Below, piece after piece: positions 41,836 through 50,034 of a DNA stretch of 64,000 nucleotides. Positions within the stretch are counted from its first letter, which is position 1. Every line of letters starts with the position of its first letter. The notes under the pieces are model-generated. The model saw only the letters and a list, made by a program, of their open reading frames with translations, did no database searches and was not told the origin of the DNA. This DNA is from JACQBY01 sp041486115 (GTDB lineage Bacteria; Nitrospirota; Nitrospiria; JACQBW01), in contig JBGPKT010000001.1 in NCBI GenBank assembly GCA_041486115.1, forward strand, positions 1-64,000, in the 5' to 3' direction. The translations under genes and the position numbers were made by a program.

Positions 41836-42771
41836 TTAAGTCCTCCGGCCAAGCAATTTCCCTTTGCTCCCCTTCCAAATCACTAAAATCGGGCTGGCAA
41901 CAAATATCGAAGAATAGGTCCCGATAATCACGCCTAATAAGAGCGCAAACGAAAAGTCATGAATGACCTCCCCGCCAAAAAAGAAGAGAGCAAGCAAAAC
42001 AAGAAAAACCGTTAAAGAAACTACAATGGTACGGCTTAACACCTGATTAATCCCTTTATTGATAATCTGATCAAGGCTCTCTTTGTGTCTAAACCTCAGA
42101 TTTTCCCTGATCCGGTCAAAAACAACGACCGTATCGGTTAAGGAATACCCCGCAAGAGTCAGCAGAGCGGTCACAATGAGTAGAGTAATCTCATGGTTCA
42201 AAATGTAAAAAATGCCGAGTACCCCCAGAACATCATGAAACGTGGCAATGGCGGCGGCGACGCCGAATCTGAACTCAAAACGGAAAGCGATATAAAGAAT
42301 GATTCCAAACATCGCAATCCCCACCGCCAGGAGGGCATCTTTTTGAAGTTTTTGTCCGATCGTCGGGCCGATCTCTGCGCTGCTGTCAACGACAAAATGG
42401 TTGTCAGGCATCTCCTTTGTAAAGATGGCCACGATCCTTTCGGCGGCCTTTTCCTGGATCGCCGTCTGTTTCTTGATCCGGATCAGGAGTTTATTTCCTT
42501 CCGAAAAATTCTGAAGCTCGGCCTCTTTCAGACCGTTTTTTTCGAGAGTTTGCCTCGCCTCTTCAATTTTCACCGGATGGTCAAACTTGAGCTGGACCGC
42601 AGTCCCTCCGGCAAAGTCGATTCCCATATTCGCTTTTCCCATGGCAATCGCTATCAGCGCAACCAGCCCCAGGGACACCAGGATTCCGGAAAAGATAAAG
42701 GCAAATTTCCGTTTTCCCGTAAAATCAATGTTGGTTTTACCCAATAATTCAATCATTCCTTTTCCTTTCAC
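41836..42771 (-). CDS. secF: Protein translocase subunit SecF
   Basis: Membrane partner of SecD that drives late steps of protein export with proton-motive force. 311 residues. N-terminal helix FAFIFSGILVSLGLVALIAI, the conserved GIDFAGGTAVQLKF, a periplasmic domain, then a five-helix bundle with LAGYSLTDTVVVFDRIRENL and the C-terminal IGTYSSIFVASPILVIW. It follows secD directly. Confidence 0.97.
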   Translation of the reverse strand: MKGKGMIELLGKTNIDFTGKRKFAFIFSGILVSLGLVALIAIAMGKANMGIDFAGGTAVQLKFDHPVKIEEARQTLEKNGLKEAELQNFSEGNKLLIRIKKQTAIQEKAAERIVAIFTKEMPDNHFVVDSSAEIGPTIGQKLQKDALLAVGIAMFGIILYIAFRFEFRFGVAAAIATFHDVLGVLGIFYILNHEITLLIVTALLTLAGYSLTDTVVVFDRIRENLRFRHKESLDQIINKGINQVLSRTIVVSLTVFLVLLALFFFGGEVIHDFSFALLLGVIIGTYSSIFVASPILVIWKGSKGKLLGRRT

Positions 42772-42772
42772 G

Positions 42773-44413
42773 TCAGATGCTGAGTCTTTCGAGTTTTCTT
42801 CTGGAGTTAATCAGATCAAAGATCACTTTGGTACCCACCAGAGAGGTAAAGAGGTTAATCGTCACGCCAAGGCTTAACGACACAGCAAACCCCTTGATCG
42901 GGCCGGTTCCGAAAATAAAGAGGACCAATGCCGTAATCAAGGTCGTGACGTGCGAATCAATAATGGTTAAAAAAGCCTTGTCATAGCCTGCGTCAATCGC
43001 AAGCCGGACCGGCTTCCCCAGCCGGAGCTCCTCCCGCATCCTCTCAAAGATCAGTACATTCGAGTCGACCGACATGCCGATCGTCAAAATAATCCCGGCA
43101 ATACCCGGAAGGGTCAGCGTGGCATTCATCGCCGCCAGGGCTCCGATCAATAAAATCACGTTTAAACCCAGGGCAAAATCGGCGATGACACCCGCCATCC
43201 GGTAATAAAATGCCATGAATATGACGACCAGAAGCGTTCCCCACTTTGCCGCCCGGATCCCCATATTGATCGAATCCTGTCCTAACGAGGGGCCCACGGT
43301 GACATTTTGAATAATGCTGACCGGCGCGGGAAGCGCTCCGGCGCGGAGAACGATGGCCAGCGCCGTCGCCTCTTCGGGGCTGAATCCTCCCGTGATTTGC
43401 GCTCTACCTCCGCCGATCCGGTCTTGAATCACCGGCGCGGAATAGACATTCCGGTCTAAAATAATGGCCAGCCGTTTTTTAATATTATCTCCCGTAATGG
43501 TTTCAAACAACCGGGCTCCGGTACGGTCAAACGTGATGGAGACATACGGTTTATTGAAATCGTCAAAAGACATCCGGGCGTCGCTCAACAGATCTCCCGT
43601 CATCAGCGTCCGTTTTTTAGCTAAAAAAGGGCGTTTGGTGATAGCCTGGGTCTCTTTATCGACCACCCTTTCAAAGAGGATTTCATCCCCTTCGGGTATT
43701 TTAGCCCCCCATTCCATCATCTTTGCGGCTTCTTCTTCCGGTCTAATGCTGGCCGGAAGCTCCCGCTCCATAGGATTCTCATCATCCAATAGCTTGAATT
43801 CCAGAACCGCCGTCGTTTTAATCAGATCGAGCGCCTGCTTGGGATTTTTAACCCCCGGGAGTTGGATCAGGATCTGGTTGGTCCCCTGCCTCTGGATGAG
43901 CGGCTCGGCCACGCCGAACTGATCAATACGGTTCCGGATGGTCTCCATCGATTGAGCCACGGCATTTTCCTTGATTCGTTTGACTTCATCCGTTGGGAGG
44001 GTAAGAACAATTCCCGTCTCTCTGGTTTCCTTGACCGTGAGAGAAGGAAACTGTTCGCCGATGAGTTTAACGAGAGGATCTTTCCCCTCTTTTTTCGCCG
44101 TTTCAAGCGTCAGTTCAACCGGACCTGTTTTTTTGATCCCCGCCAGGTCTAACTTCTTTTCGCCGGCCGCATCTTTAATCCCGGTCATCATCCGGTCGAG
44201 ATTATTATCGACGGCCCGGTCTTCTTCCACCTCAAGAACGAGATGGATCCCGCCCTGAAGATCCAGTCCCATAGTAATCCCTTTGTTCGGAAAGTAATTT
44301 CCCCACCAGGCCGGAAGCAATGAAAAGTAACGCGTTGACGGCAAAAAGAAGACGATGGATAAAAATACGGTTAAGACAATTAAAACAACTCGCGTATTGA
44401 TCCCTTTTTTCAT
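42773..44413 (-). CDS. secD: Protein translocase subunit SecD
   Basis: Large partner of SecF. I start at ATG 44413 (MKKGINTRVVLIVLTVFLSI) with AAGGAG upstream; the open frame extends to 44512 but the added residues come from a hairpin-rich spacer. Conserved GLDLQGGIHLVLEVE, the P1 periplasmic region with IRNRIDQFGVAEPLIQRQG, and the membrane part with LPGIAGIILTIGMSVDSNVL and IFERMREELRLG. About 546 residues, normal for the family. Confidence 0.96.
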   Translation of the reverse strand: MKKGINTRVVLIVLTVFLSIVFFLPSTRYFSLLPAWWGNYFPNKGITMGLDLQGGIHLVLEVEEDRAVDNNLDRMMTGIKDAAGEKKLDLAGIKKTGPVELTLETAKKEGKDPLVKLIGEQFPSLTVKETRETGIVLTLPTDEVKRIKENAVAQSMETIRNRIDQFGVAEPLIQRQGTNQILIQLPGVKNPKQALDLIKTTAVLEFKLLDDENPMERELPASIRPEEEAAKMMEWGAKIPEGDEILFERVVDKETQAITKRPFLAKKRTLMTGDLLSDARMSFDDFNKPYVSITFDRTGARLFETITGDNIKKRLAIILDRNVYSAPVIQDRIGGGRAQITGGFSPEEATALAIVLRAGALPAPVSIIQNVTVGPSLGQDSINMGIRAAKWGTLLVVIFMAFYYRMAGVIADFALGLNVILLIGALAAMNATLTLPGIAGIILTIGMSVDSNVLIFERMREELRLGKPVRLAIDAGYDKAFLTIIDSHVTTLITALVLFIFGTGPIKGFAVSLSLGVTINLFTSLVGTKVIFDLINSRRKLERLSI

Positions 44414-44532
44414 AATGATTGTTCTCCTTGTGAAATCCTCCGATGGTCCGGGGTGCTCACTGGCTCGCACCCGTGCTCGAGCTTGTTGGCACTTTCTCGT
44501 GCCAAAGCGCACCCCCTTGCCCCTCGTTGTTT
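44414..44532. other. yajC-secD spacer with hairpin
   Basis: Includes TTGGCAC-tttctc-GTGCCAA, a perfect 7-bp stem, and a GC-rich flank GGTGCTCACTGGCTCGCACC. It has the look of a dispersed element in a leader, but I found no second copy of it in the window. Confidence 0.5.
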
Positions 44533-44868
44533 TTATTTTTCAGAAGTCTGTTCTTCGTCGGGTTTTCTCAAACCGGTAATGCCGTCCCGGATCACTTTAA
44601 TTTTTACGTTGTCCGCCACCTGCAGAGTAATCACATCCTGGGCGATCCCTGTGACGGTGCCGATAACCCCTCCGATGGTGACTACCCGGTCCCCTTTTTT
44701 AAGGGCTTCAAGCATTTTTTTAAGGCTTTTTGCCTTTTTTTGCTGAGGAAGAATTAAAAGAAAGTAAAAGACCACAAAAATCAACGCAAAAGGGATTAAC
44801 GTCGCCAGAATGCTCCCTTCAGATCCTCCCGCAGGAGCTGCCTGAGCGTAAGCCAGTGAATTAAACAT
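44533..44868 (-). CDS. yajC: Preprotein translocase accessory subunit YajC
   Basis: Small single-pass membrane protein associated with SecDF. The start at ATG 44868 (MFNSLAYAQAAPAGG) has AAGGAGAG upstream. One membrane segment LATLIPFALIFVVFYFLLIL followed by PQQKKAKSLKKMLEALKKGD and VVTIGGVIGTVTGI, which is diagnostic. 111 residues. Located between tgt and secD, the classical order tgt-yajC-secD-secF. Confidence 0.96.
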   Translation of the reverse strand: MFNSLAYAQAAPAGGSEGSILATLIPFALIFVVFYFLLILPQQKKAKSLKKMLEALKKGDRVVTIGGVIGTVTGIAQDVITLQVADNVKIKVIRDGITGLRKPDEEQTSEK

Positions 44869-44897
44869 GATTTCTCTCCTTGTTTTTGAGCTTTGAC

Positions 44898-46016
44898 CTA
44901 TGAACGACACCCTGTGCCCCGAAGCTGATAAAACATTTTGCAATAAGCCTCAAAACTTCCGTTCTTAATCGAATCCCTGATCTCTTTCATCAGGTTTAAA
45001 TAATAAAAAAGATTATGGATCGTATTCAGTTGAATTCCTAGAATTTCTTTTGATGCAAAGAGATGTCTCAAATAAGCCCGGGAGAAGTTTTTACAGGTAT
45101 AACAATGGCAAAGGGAATCCACCGGTTCCACATCTGAAGCGTACTGCGCATTTTTAATGGAAAGCTCTCCAAAGTGGGTAAACAGCTCGCCGGTTCTGGC
45201 ATGCCGGGTCGGCAAGGTGCAGTCAAAAAGATCGACTCCCTGCAAAACCCCCTGGACGAGATCTTCCGGCGTGCCCACTCCCATTAAATAACGGGGTTTA
45301 TTCACCGGAAATGCGGGTAAGATAAACTCCATGATCTCGTACATCAACGGCTTCGGTTCTCCGACCGACATCCCCCCGAGCGCATAAGCCTGAAAATCCA
45401 ATTCTTTCAATTGGTCAAGGCTCATCTGCCGGAGGGGTTTATAAAATCCCCCCTGAACGATTCCGATAAGGGTCATCTCCTCTTTTCGCTTCTGCGCCTC
45501 CTGACAACGGGCGGCCCACCGGGAGGTCAGATGGAGAGACCTTTCCGTCTCTTCGTAAGTCGCGGGATAAGGAAGGCATTCATCCAGTACCATGAAAAGG
45601 TCCGATCCGAGATTCTCCTGAATCTCAACCGCAACCTCGGGGGAGAAAAAGTGAGAAGAACCGTCGAGGTGGGATTTGAAATGAACCCCCTCTTCGGTCA
45701 CTTTAGACAATTCTCCCAGGCTGAAGACCTGAAACCCGCCGCTATCGGTTAAAATCGGCTTCTGCCACGACATAAACGCGTGTAGTCCTCCCAGATTGGC
45801 GATATGGCGGTCGCCCGGCCTTAAATAGAGGTGATAGGTGTTCCCCAGGATGATTTCGGTTCCCGCTTCAATCAGATCGCGGGGAGGCATTGCTTTCACC
45901 GATCCATGCGTTCCCACCGGCATGAACATCGGGGTATGGATATCGCCGTGCCTCGTAGAAATCAACCCGGTCCTTGCCTTTGAAGCGGCATCTTTTGAAA
46001 GAATCTGAAATTCCAA
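44898..46016 (-). CDS. tgt: Queuine tRNA-ribosyltransferase
   Basis: Exchanges guanine-34 for preQ1 in tRNAs with GUN anticodons. Motifs: TPMFMPVGTHGSVKAMPP, PILTDSGGFQVFSLGELSK with catalytic Asp, PRYLMGVGTPEDLVQGVLQG, FDCTLPTRHARTG with the nucleophilic Asp, and a zinc site (CHCYTCKNFSRAYLRHL). 372 residues. It follows argS with a 2-bp gap. Confidence 0.97.
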   Translation of the reverse strand: MEFQILSKDAASKARTGLISTRHGDIHTPMFMPVGTHGSVKAMPPRDLIEAGTEIILGNTYHLYLRPGDRHIANLGGLHAFMSWQKPILTDSGGFQVFSLGELSKVTEEGVHFKSHLDGSSHFFSPEVAVEIQENLGSDLFMVLDECLPYPATYEETERSLHLTSRWAARCQEAQKRKEEMTLIGIVQGGFYKPLRQMSLDQLKELDFQAYALGGMSVGEPKPLMYEIMEFILPAFPVNKPRYLMGVGTPEDLVQGVLQGVDLFDCTLPTRHARTGELFTHFGELSIKNAQYASDVEPVDSLCHCYTCKNFSRAYLRHLFASKEILGIQLNTIHNLFYYLNLMKEIRDSIKNGSFEAYCKMFYQLRGTGCRS

Positions 46017-46018
46017 GG

Positions 46019-47665
46019 TTACATCTTCTCGGGCGCATGAATGCCGAGAACTCCCAGCGCGTTGCCTAAAACAATTTTAACCGCCCGGCTTAAATAAAGA
46101 CGGCTCCGGGTCAGAGGAAGGTCGTCCGACAGAATCCTGTTTTTAAAATAGTATTGATGGAGCAATCCGGCCAGCTCCTGGAGATAAAAGGAGAGCCGAT
46201 GGGGCTCCAGCGCGTCGACCGATTCCTGAATCAGCAGAGGATAATAAGCCAGCTGTTTCATCAGTGTCATTTCCTGCGGCAGGCTCAACAGGTTCAAGTC
46301 GACATCTTTCTCCGAAAGATCGATCTGTTTCTCCTCTGCGTTTCTTAGGACGGAACAGAGCCTCGCATGGGCATATTGAACATAAAACACCGGATTTTCA
46401 CTCGACTGCCGCTTGGCCAGTTCAAGATCAAAATCAAGCGCCATGTCTGACCCGCGGGTTAAAAAGAAGAAGCGGGTCGCGTCGGCGCCGACCTCGGTCA
46501 TCACATCCCGGAGGGTTACATATTCCCCCGCCCGCTTCGACATCACGACTGGCTTTCCTTCTCTCATCAAATGGACCAGCTGCATCAGAACGATTTTTAA
46601 CGTTTTCGGATCATACCCCAGGGCCTGGACGGCGGCTTTCACTCTTTGAATATATCCATGATGATCGGCCCCCCAGATATTGACGATCAGGTCAAAGCCC
46701 CGCCGGTACTTGTGAAAATGGTAGGCGATATCGGACGCATAATAGGTCTTTTCGCCTGTGCTTTTGATGACAATACGGTCTTTATCGTCGCCAAACTGCA
46801 GTGTGGCAAACCAGGTGCCGCCATCCTGCTCATATAAAAACCCCTTTTTATTTAATTCCTCCAGGGTTTTCGCCACGACGCCGGTATCATAAAGCTCCTT
46901 TTCAGAAAACCAGCTTGTAAATTCGACTCCCAGGGCATCGAGGTCTTTTTTAATTTCACGGAGGATCTTCTCTTTTGCGTGCCCGGTAAAAAATGGGATG
47001 ATTTCTGATTCTTTTGCGGGAATCGGAATATTCCCGGAATAGATCTCCCGGGCGATTTCGACCACATAATCCCCCTGGTAGCCACCCTCCGGGATATCCC
47101 CCTCTTTTCCCTTTAACTGAAGATATCTGACATAGACCGACTGCCCAAGCAGATCAACCTGTTTTCCGACATCGTTGATGTAATACTCCCGCTGGACCTG
47201 ATGCCCGGTCATTTCAAACAGATTGGCGAGCGCATCGCCCACCACGGCTCCCCGGCCATGCCCCACGTGCAAAGGGCCTGTCGGATTGGCGCTGACAAAC
47301 TCGACCTGGACTTTAATCCCCCGCCCTGATTCTGAATGGCCGAAACGCTCCCCTTTTTGGAGGATTTCCTTTAAGATTTCATGCCAGTAGACATTCTTGA
47401 AAGTAAAGTTCAGGTATCCCGGACCGGCAATTTCAATCTTTTCAATCATCGGATTGGCAGGGAGTTGACTGAGAATTTTCTCGGCAATTTGACGGGGGGG
47501 CTGTTTAAGCATCGATCCCAATACCATCGCAATCGGAGTGGAATAGTCCCCCTGATTCTCTCTTTTAGGAATTTCAAGATGGACCAACGGCATCTCCGAC
47601 AATTGATACTCCTCTTTGAGGCGATTCAGACCCGATTCAATAAGTGTTTTAAGCTCCGTTTTCAT
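46019..47665 (-). CDS. argS: Arginyl-tRNA synthetase
   Basis: Class I synthetase, 548 residues. N-terminal additional domain, the HIGH-type motif in SANPTGPLHVGHGRGAVVGD, the KMSKS-like VMSKRAGEYVTL, and the C-terminal DALR anticodon domain (YAHARLCSVLRNAEEKQ to VLGIHAPEKM). It heads the argS-tgt-yajC-secDF cluster. Beyond its start begins a patch of accessory sequence. Confidence 0.97.
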   Translation of the reverse strand: MKTELKTLIESGLNRLKEEYQLSEMPLVHLEIPKRENQGDYSTPIAMVLGSMLKQPPRQIAEKILSQLPANPMIEKIEIAGPGYLNFTFKNVYWHEILKEILQKGERFGHSESGRGIKVQVEFVSANPTGPLHVGHGRGAVVGDALANLFEMTGHQVQREYYINDVGKQVDLLGQSVYVRYLQLKGKEGDIPEGGYQGDYVVEIAREIYSGNIPIPAKESEIIPFFTGHAKEKILREIKKDLDALGVEFTSWFSEKELYDTGVVAKTLEELNKKGFLYEQDGGTWFATLQFGDDKDRIVIKSTGEKTYYASDIAYHFHKYRRGFDLIVNIWGADHHGYIQRVKAAVQALGYDPKTLKIVLMQLVHLMREGKPVVMSKRAGEYVTLRDVMTEVGADATRFFFLTRGSDMALDFDLELAKRQSSENPVFYVQYAHARLCSVLRNAEEKQIDLSEKDVDLNLLSLPQEMTLMKQLAYYPLLIQESVDALEPHRLSFYLQELAGLLHQYYFKNRILSDDLPLTRSRLYLSRAVKIVLGNALGVLGIHAPEKM

Positions 47666-47887
47666 AGGTCAAAACAAACCCATCAATAAACGCCTTAGTA
47701 TATTGATTTTACAGGAAAAGTCAAACGAGAAATGGTTAAATATCAAGGAATTTCAATCTGTAGCGCAAGGCGACAACCTGAAAAATGCTGTCGAGTGTGC
47801 CGAAGAAAAGCGATCGTTGGTGAGGTTTGGATTTACGGAAAAAGGTTGCTTTTACCAGGCCGTTACCAAATAAAGGATCGAGTCTTT

Positions 47888-47930
47888 TGTATGAAATATT
47901 TGTACAAATAACAAAAGATTTGACCCCTTC
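47888..47930. repeat. REP-like hairpin (TCTTTTGT.../...ACAAAAGA, GGGGTCAAA edge)
   Basis: TCTTTTGTATGAAAT and ATTTGTACAAATAACAAAAGA can pair, with the inner ATTTGTACAAAT palindrome, and it is followed by TTTGACCCC. GGGGTCAAATC-type borders are often linked to RAYT/IS200-type transposase repeats. It lies directly after the decayed TIG-domain fragment. Confidence 0.5.
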
Positions 47931-48192
47931 ATGCTTCTACAGGATTCGTCACCGTCACATTATAAGACCCCCGAGGTAAAGAGGTGTTGGACCAGTAGAA
48001 ATAAAGTTTACCGCTGGAATAGTAAACAAACAGGGTTGTCGCTGTTGCTGCCGTCGTTGAAACCACGGTCGTTCCCCCCAATGTTCCCACTTTAATCGTT
48101 GCCCTAGGGACAAAGTTCGTCCCAAAAATTGCAACGGCGCCGCTTGCCGAGACCCCGTATGTCGGACCGGCAGGACTCACACCGGTAATCAA
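47929..48192 (-). pseudogene. Truncated IPT/TIG-domain fragment
   Basis: 87 codons with no normal start codon; the first is TTG directly at a repeat border. The translation carries an immunoglobulin-like TIG domain: ITGVSPAGPTYGVSASGAVA, IFGTNFVPRATIKVGTLGG and LPRGSYNVTVTNPVEA. TIG domains normally occur in tandem in large secreted or surface proteins. This single domain has no signal peptide and no neighbouring domain, and both ends lie at REP-like sequences. I read it as a leftover of a larger surface-protein gene moved or cut by repeat recombination. Confidence 0.7.
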
Positions 48193-48226
48193 AATAGGGA
48201 CAAAAAATAGGGACAGACACTATTTT
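48192..48226. repeat. REP-like AAATAGGGACAGACACTATTTTC border
   Basis: The AAAATAGGGAC motif is repeated (48191-48201 and, with AAAAAATAGGGACAG, 48203-48217) and followed by AGACACTATTTTC. This GTGTCTGTCCCTATTT sequence type is familiar from RAYT-associated REP elements. It forms the upstream border of the TIG fragment. Confidence 0.6.
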
Positions 48227-48233
48227 CTTGACA

Positions 48234-48270
48234 TTTAGAGTGCATTTTAAATGCAAAAATGCACTCTAAA
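48234..48270. repeat. Perfect 15-bp inverted repeat
   Basis: TTTAGAGTGCATTTT-aaatgca-AAAATGCACTCTAAA. The first arm directly follows TTGACA at 48228-48233. It could be a transcription terminator, an operator or the end of a mobile element. No gene with a fitting start lies immediately on either side. Confidence 0.8.
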
Positions 48271-48465
48271 TTAGTAGAGTCAGGTCTATTTAGTTGACTT
48301 GTTTGCTTTACGTCAGTAAGTAGACTGATGAAGTAAAGTTCCAGGAGGATGAGAATAAGGCAGACTTGGCCCTTTTGTTTACTACCCCCCCCACCCTATC
48401 CTCCCCCACAAGTGGGGAGGAAAGAAAGGAAGTAAATAATGGGGTCACAAGTGACGTGACATTTA
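48271..48465. other. Spacer with further hairpins downstream of the toxin-antitoxin pair
   Basis: Holds GAGTCAGGTCTATTTAG, a poly-C stretch at about 48385-48392, a CCTCCCC-cacaagt-GGGGAGG stem at about 48400-48421, and GGGGTCAC-aa-GTGAC near 48442. All look like debris of dispersed repeats. No coding sequence was recognised. Confidence 0.6.
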
Positions 48466-48897
48466 TCAGGCGGGTTTTAGTTTAAAAGGGTTCTGGATCA
48501 GCAAATTTCCAAAACGCTGGCCATGGTTAAAATCTTCACTAAGCAGAGAGGAAGCATTTCCGTGATTTCCGGCAACAACGATTAAGGCATCCCAGAATGA
48601 AATCTTCTGTTTTTCTTCAACCATGGATGCCTGAAGGATCATTTCATTATTAATTAAAACGACTTCCCACGTAAAATATTGCTGAATGATCTCACGGGCT
48701 TCATTTTTTTTAAGAGGTTTTGGGATTTTCTTTGTTACATTAATATAAAACTCCTCCAATACCTGCGTGCTCAGGATCCCTTTTTTATTTTCCCAGAGGT
48801 CATTAATAATATTTCTGGCCAAAAAATGTTTTCCGTCGGCATCTTTGTCATGCGCATAAATAAGGATATTGGTATCAACGAAAGTCTTACCGCTCAT
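48466..48897 (-). CDS. PIN-domain ribonuclease toxin (VapC-like)
   Basis: 143 residues. PIN active-site acids: D8-x-N in TFVDTNILIYAHDKDADGKH, E in LEEFYINV, and late D residues in SFWDALIVVAGN and LLSEDFNHG. VapC toxins cut tRNA or rRNA and are held inactive by their antitoxin. It overlaps the antitoxin gene by 11 bp, the usual coupled arrangement. It lies in an accessory patch between argS and the bamD-like gene. Confidence 0.9.
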   Translation of the reverse strand: MSGKTFVDTNILIYAHDKDADGKHFLARNIINDLWENKKGILSTQVLEEFYINVTKKIPKPLKKNEAREIIQQYFTWEVVLINNEMILQASMVEEKQKISFWDALIVVAGNHGNASSLLSEDFNHGQRFGNLLIQNPFKLKPA

Positions 48898-49120
48898 GCA
48901 GTTCGTCCCGTAAAACCGCTTTTCTTCCGCCTAAAGAATACCCTATCGCTAACTTTTCCAGGGCCTTTTGTTTGGCTTTTTCATAGGCTTCTTCTTCGTA
49001 GACGATCTTTTTCAGAAACTCCGATAAAAGTCCTGTTACCGAAGTTTCCTTCTGAGCGGCAAGGATTTTCGCTTTTTTAATTAAGGCTTTTTCAAGGCTG
49101 ATCGTCAGATTCTGCTTCAT
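48887..49120 (-). CDS. Antitoxin of the PIN toxin (ribbon-helix-helix type)
   Basis: I start at ATG 49120 (MKQNLTISLEKALIKKAKIL), with GAGG 9 nt upstream; an upstream in-frame start at 49144 would add eight residues. The beta strand plus two helices (LTISLEKALIKKAKILAAQK, SVTGLLSEFLKKIV) fit an RHH DNA-binding domain as in VapB/DUF6364-type antitoxins. The C-terminal part (EKLAIGYSLGGRKAVLRDEL) would wrap the toxin. Probably autoregulates the operon through the promoter at 49158-49186. Confidence 0.83.
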   Translation of the reverse strand: MKQNLTISLEKALIKKAKILAAQKETSVTGLLSEFLKKIVYEEEAYEKAKQKALEKLAIGYSLGGRKAVLRDELHER

Positions 49121-49150
49121 GGGGTCAATCCTCAGGGGAACCATTTACAC

Positions 49151-49186
49151 ATGATTATGTATAACACGAAATACACGTGCTGTCAA
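49151..49186 (-). promoter_or_regulatory. Promoter/operator of the toxin-antitoxin operon
   Basis: On the minus strand TTGACA (49186-49181), a 17-bp spacer, TATACA (49163-49158). An imperfect palindrome TACACAT...ATGTATA (about 49146-49163 on plus) overlaps the -10 box, well placed for antitoxin binding. Confidence 0.7.
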
Positions 49187-49275
49187 TGAAATCTCATTAA
49201 TTGGAGAAACAAATAGAATGAAATGGAAAATATGGATTGAAGTTTCGAATGCGTTCTGATAAGTTTTAGAAAGAT

Positions 49276-50019
49276 ATGAAAAACCAGAGAAAATCATCCC
49301 CCATCCGTTTTGTTTTTTATTTTTTATTGATTCCGGCGGCCATTTTTTTACTCGGCGGATGTTCGGCTCAAAAAAAAGATGAGTTAGGGCCTGAACTCCG
49401 GTCGCTGTTGGGCGTTGATGAAAAACTGGCTGAAACACCGCAGGAAGATTTTGAAAAAACTTTCGATGCCAGCACCTTGATCAAGCGGGCGGAGACTTTC
49501 TATGCGCAGGAAGAGTACGAATCGGCTCTTGCGGAATATCAGCGTTTTTTAGATCTTCACCCGATAGACCGCCTCGCGAACCTCGCCAGATTTAGAATCG
49601 GCTTGTGCTACTATCATCAGATTAAAACCATCGACCGTGACATTGACCCGATGCAAAAAGCCCTTTCGGCTTTTCAAAACCTTGTGACCGAAGCCCCTCA
49701 GAGCCTCTATGCTCTAAAATCCGAACCCTATATTCTTGAGTTAAAGAAAGACCTGTCGGAACGGGAGTTTTATATCGGTTATTTTTATTTTAAAAAGGGC
49801 TCTTATCCCGCCGCTACAGCCCGGCTCGATGGTTTATTGAAAAATTACCCTGAATCGGAAAAAACAAACGACACACTCTTTTATCTCGGTTCTTCGTACG
49901 AAAAGCAGGGGAATTCAGATAAAGCCAAAACCCTTTTTGCGCAACTCCTCAAAAAAGATCCGAAAACCAAATACCGGGATCAGATCGTCCGGCTTTACCC
50001 CCTCCTCGCCTCGCCTTAG
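49276..50019 (+). CDS. bamD: BamD/YfiO-like outer-membrane lipoprotein with TPR repeats
   Basis: Lipoprotein signal peptide with lipobox LLGGC (FYFLLIPAAIFLLGGCSAQ). After a spacer of about 50 residues come TPR-like repeats typical of BamD: AETFYAQEEYESALAEYQRF, LARFRIGLCYYHQIKTIDRD, YIGYFYFKKGSYPAATARLD and FYLGSSYEKQGNSDKAKTLF. BamD is the essential lipoprotein of the barrel assembly machine. The length (247 residues) is that of the family. Neighbour genes give no extra support. Confidence 0.88.
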   Translation: MKNQRKSSPIRFVFYFLLIPAAIFLLGGCSAQKKDELGPELRSLLGVDEKLAETPQEDFEKTFDASTLIKRAETFYAQEEYESALAEYQRFLDLHPIDRLANLARFRIGLCYYHQIKTIDRDIDPMQKALSAFQNLVTEAPQSLYALKSEPYILELKKDLSEREFYIGYFYFKKGSYPAATARLDGLLKNYPESEKTNDTLFYLGSSYEKQGNSDKAKTLFAQLLKKDPKTKYRDQIVRLYPLLASP

Positions 50020-50033
50020 GAGTCGATACTCCT
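50018..50033 (+). promoter_or_regulatory. Hairpin covering the ribosome-binding site of the sirohaem synthase gene
   Basis: AGGAGT-cgat-ACTCCT, a perfect 6-bp stem overlapping the bamD stop codon and ending 1 bp before the next ATG. The AGGAG in the left arm is the only ribosome-binding site (12 nt away), so translation may depend on ribosomes arriving from bamD to open it. Confidence 0.55.
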
Positions 50034-50034
50034 G

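Noticed and set aside
44414..44512. Extended N-terminus of secD in the open frame
   Set aside because: The added residues derive from a hairpin-rich spacer; ATG 44413 has AAGGAG and gives the normal SecD start.
47616..47873. Plus-strand open frame of 85 codons near the argS start
   Set aside because: Overlaps argS on the other strand, no ribosome-binding site, no motif.
49145..49438. Minus-strand frame of 97 codons
   Set aside because: Covers the antitoxin promoter and the 5' part of the bamD-like gene; shadow frame.
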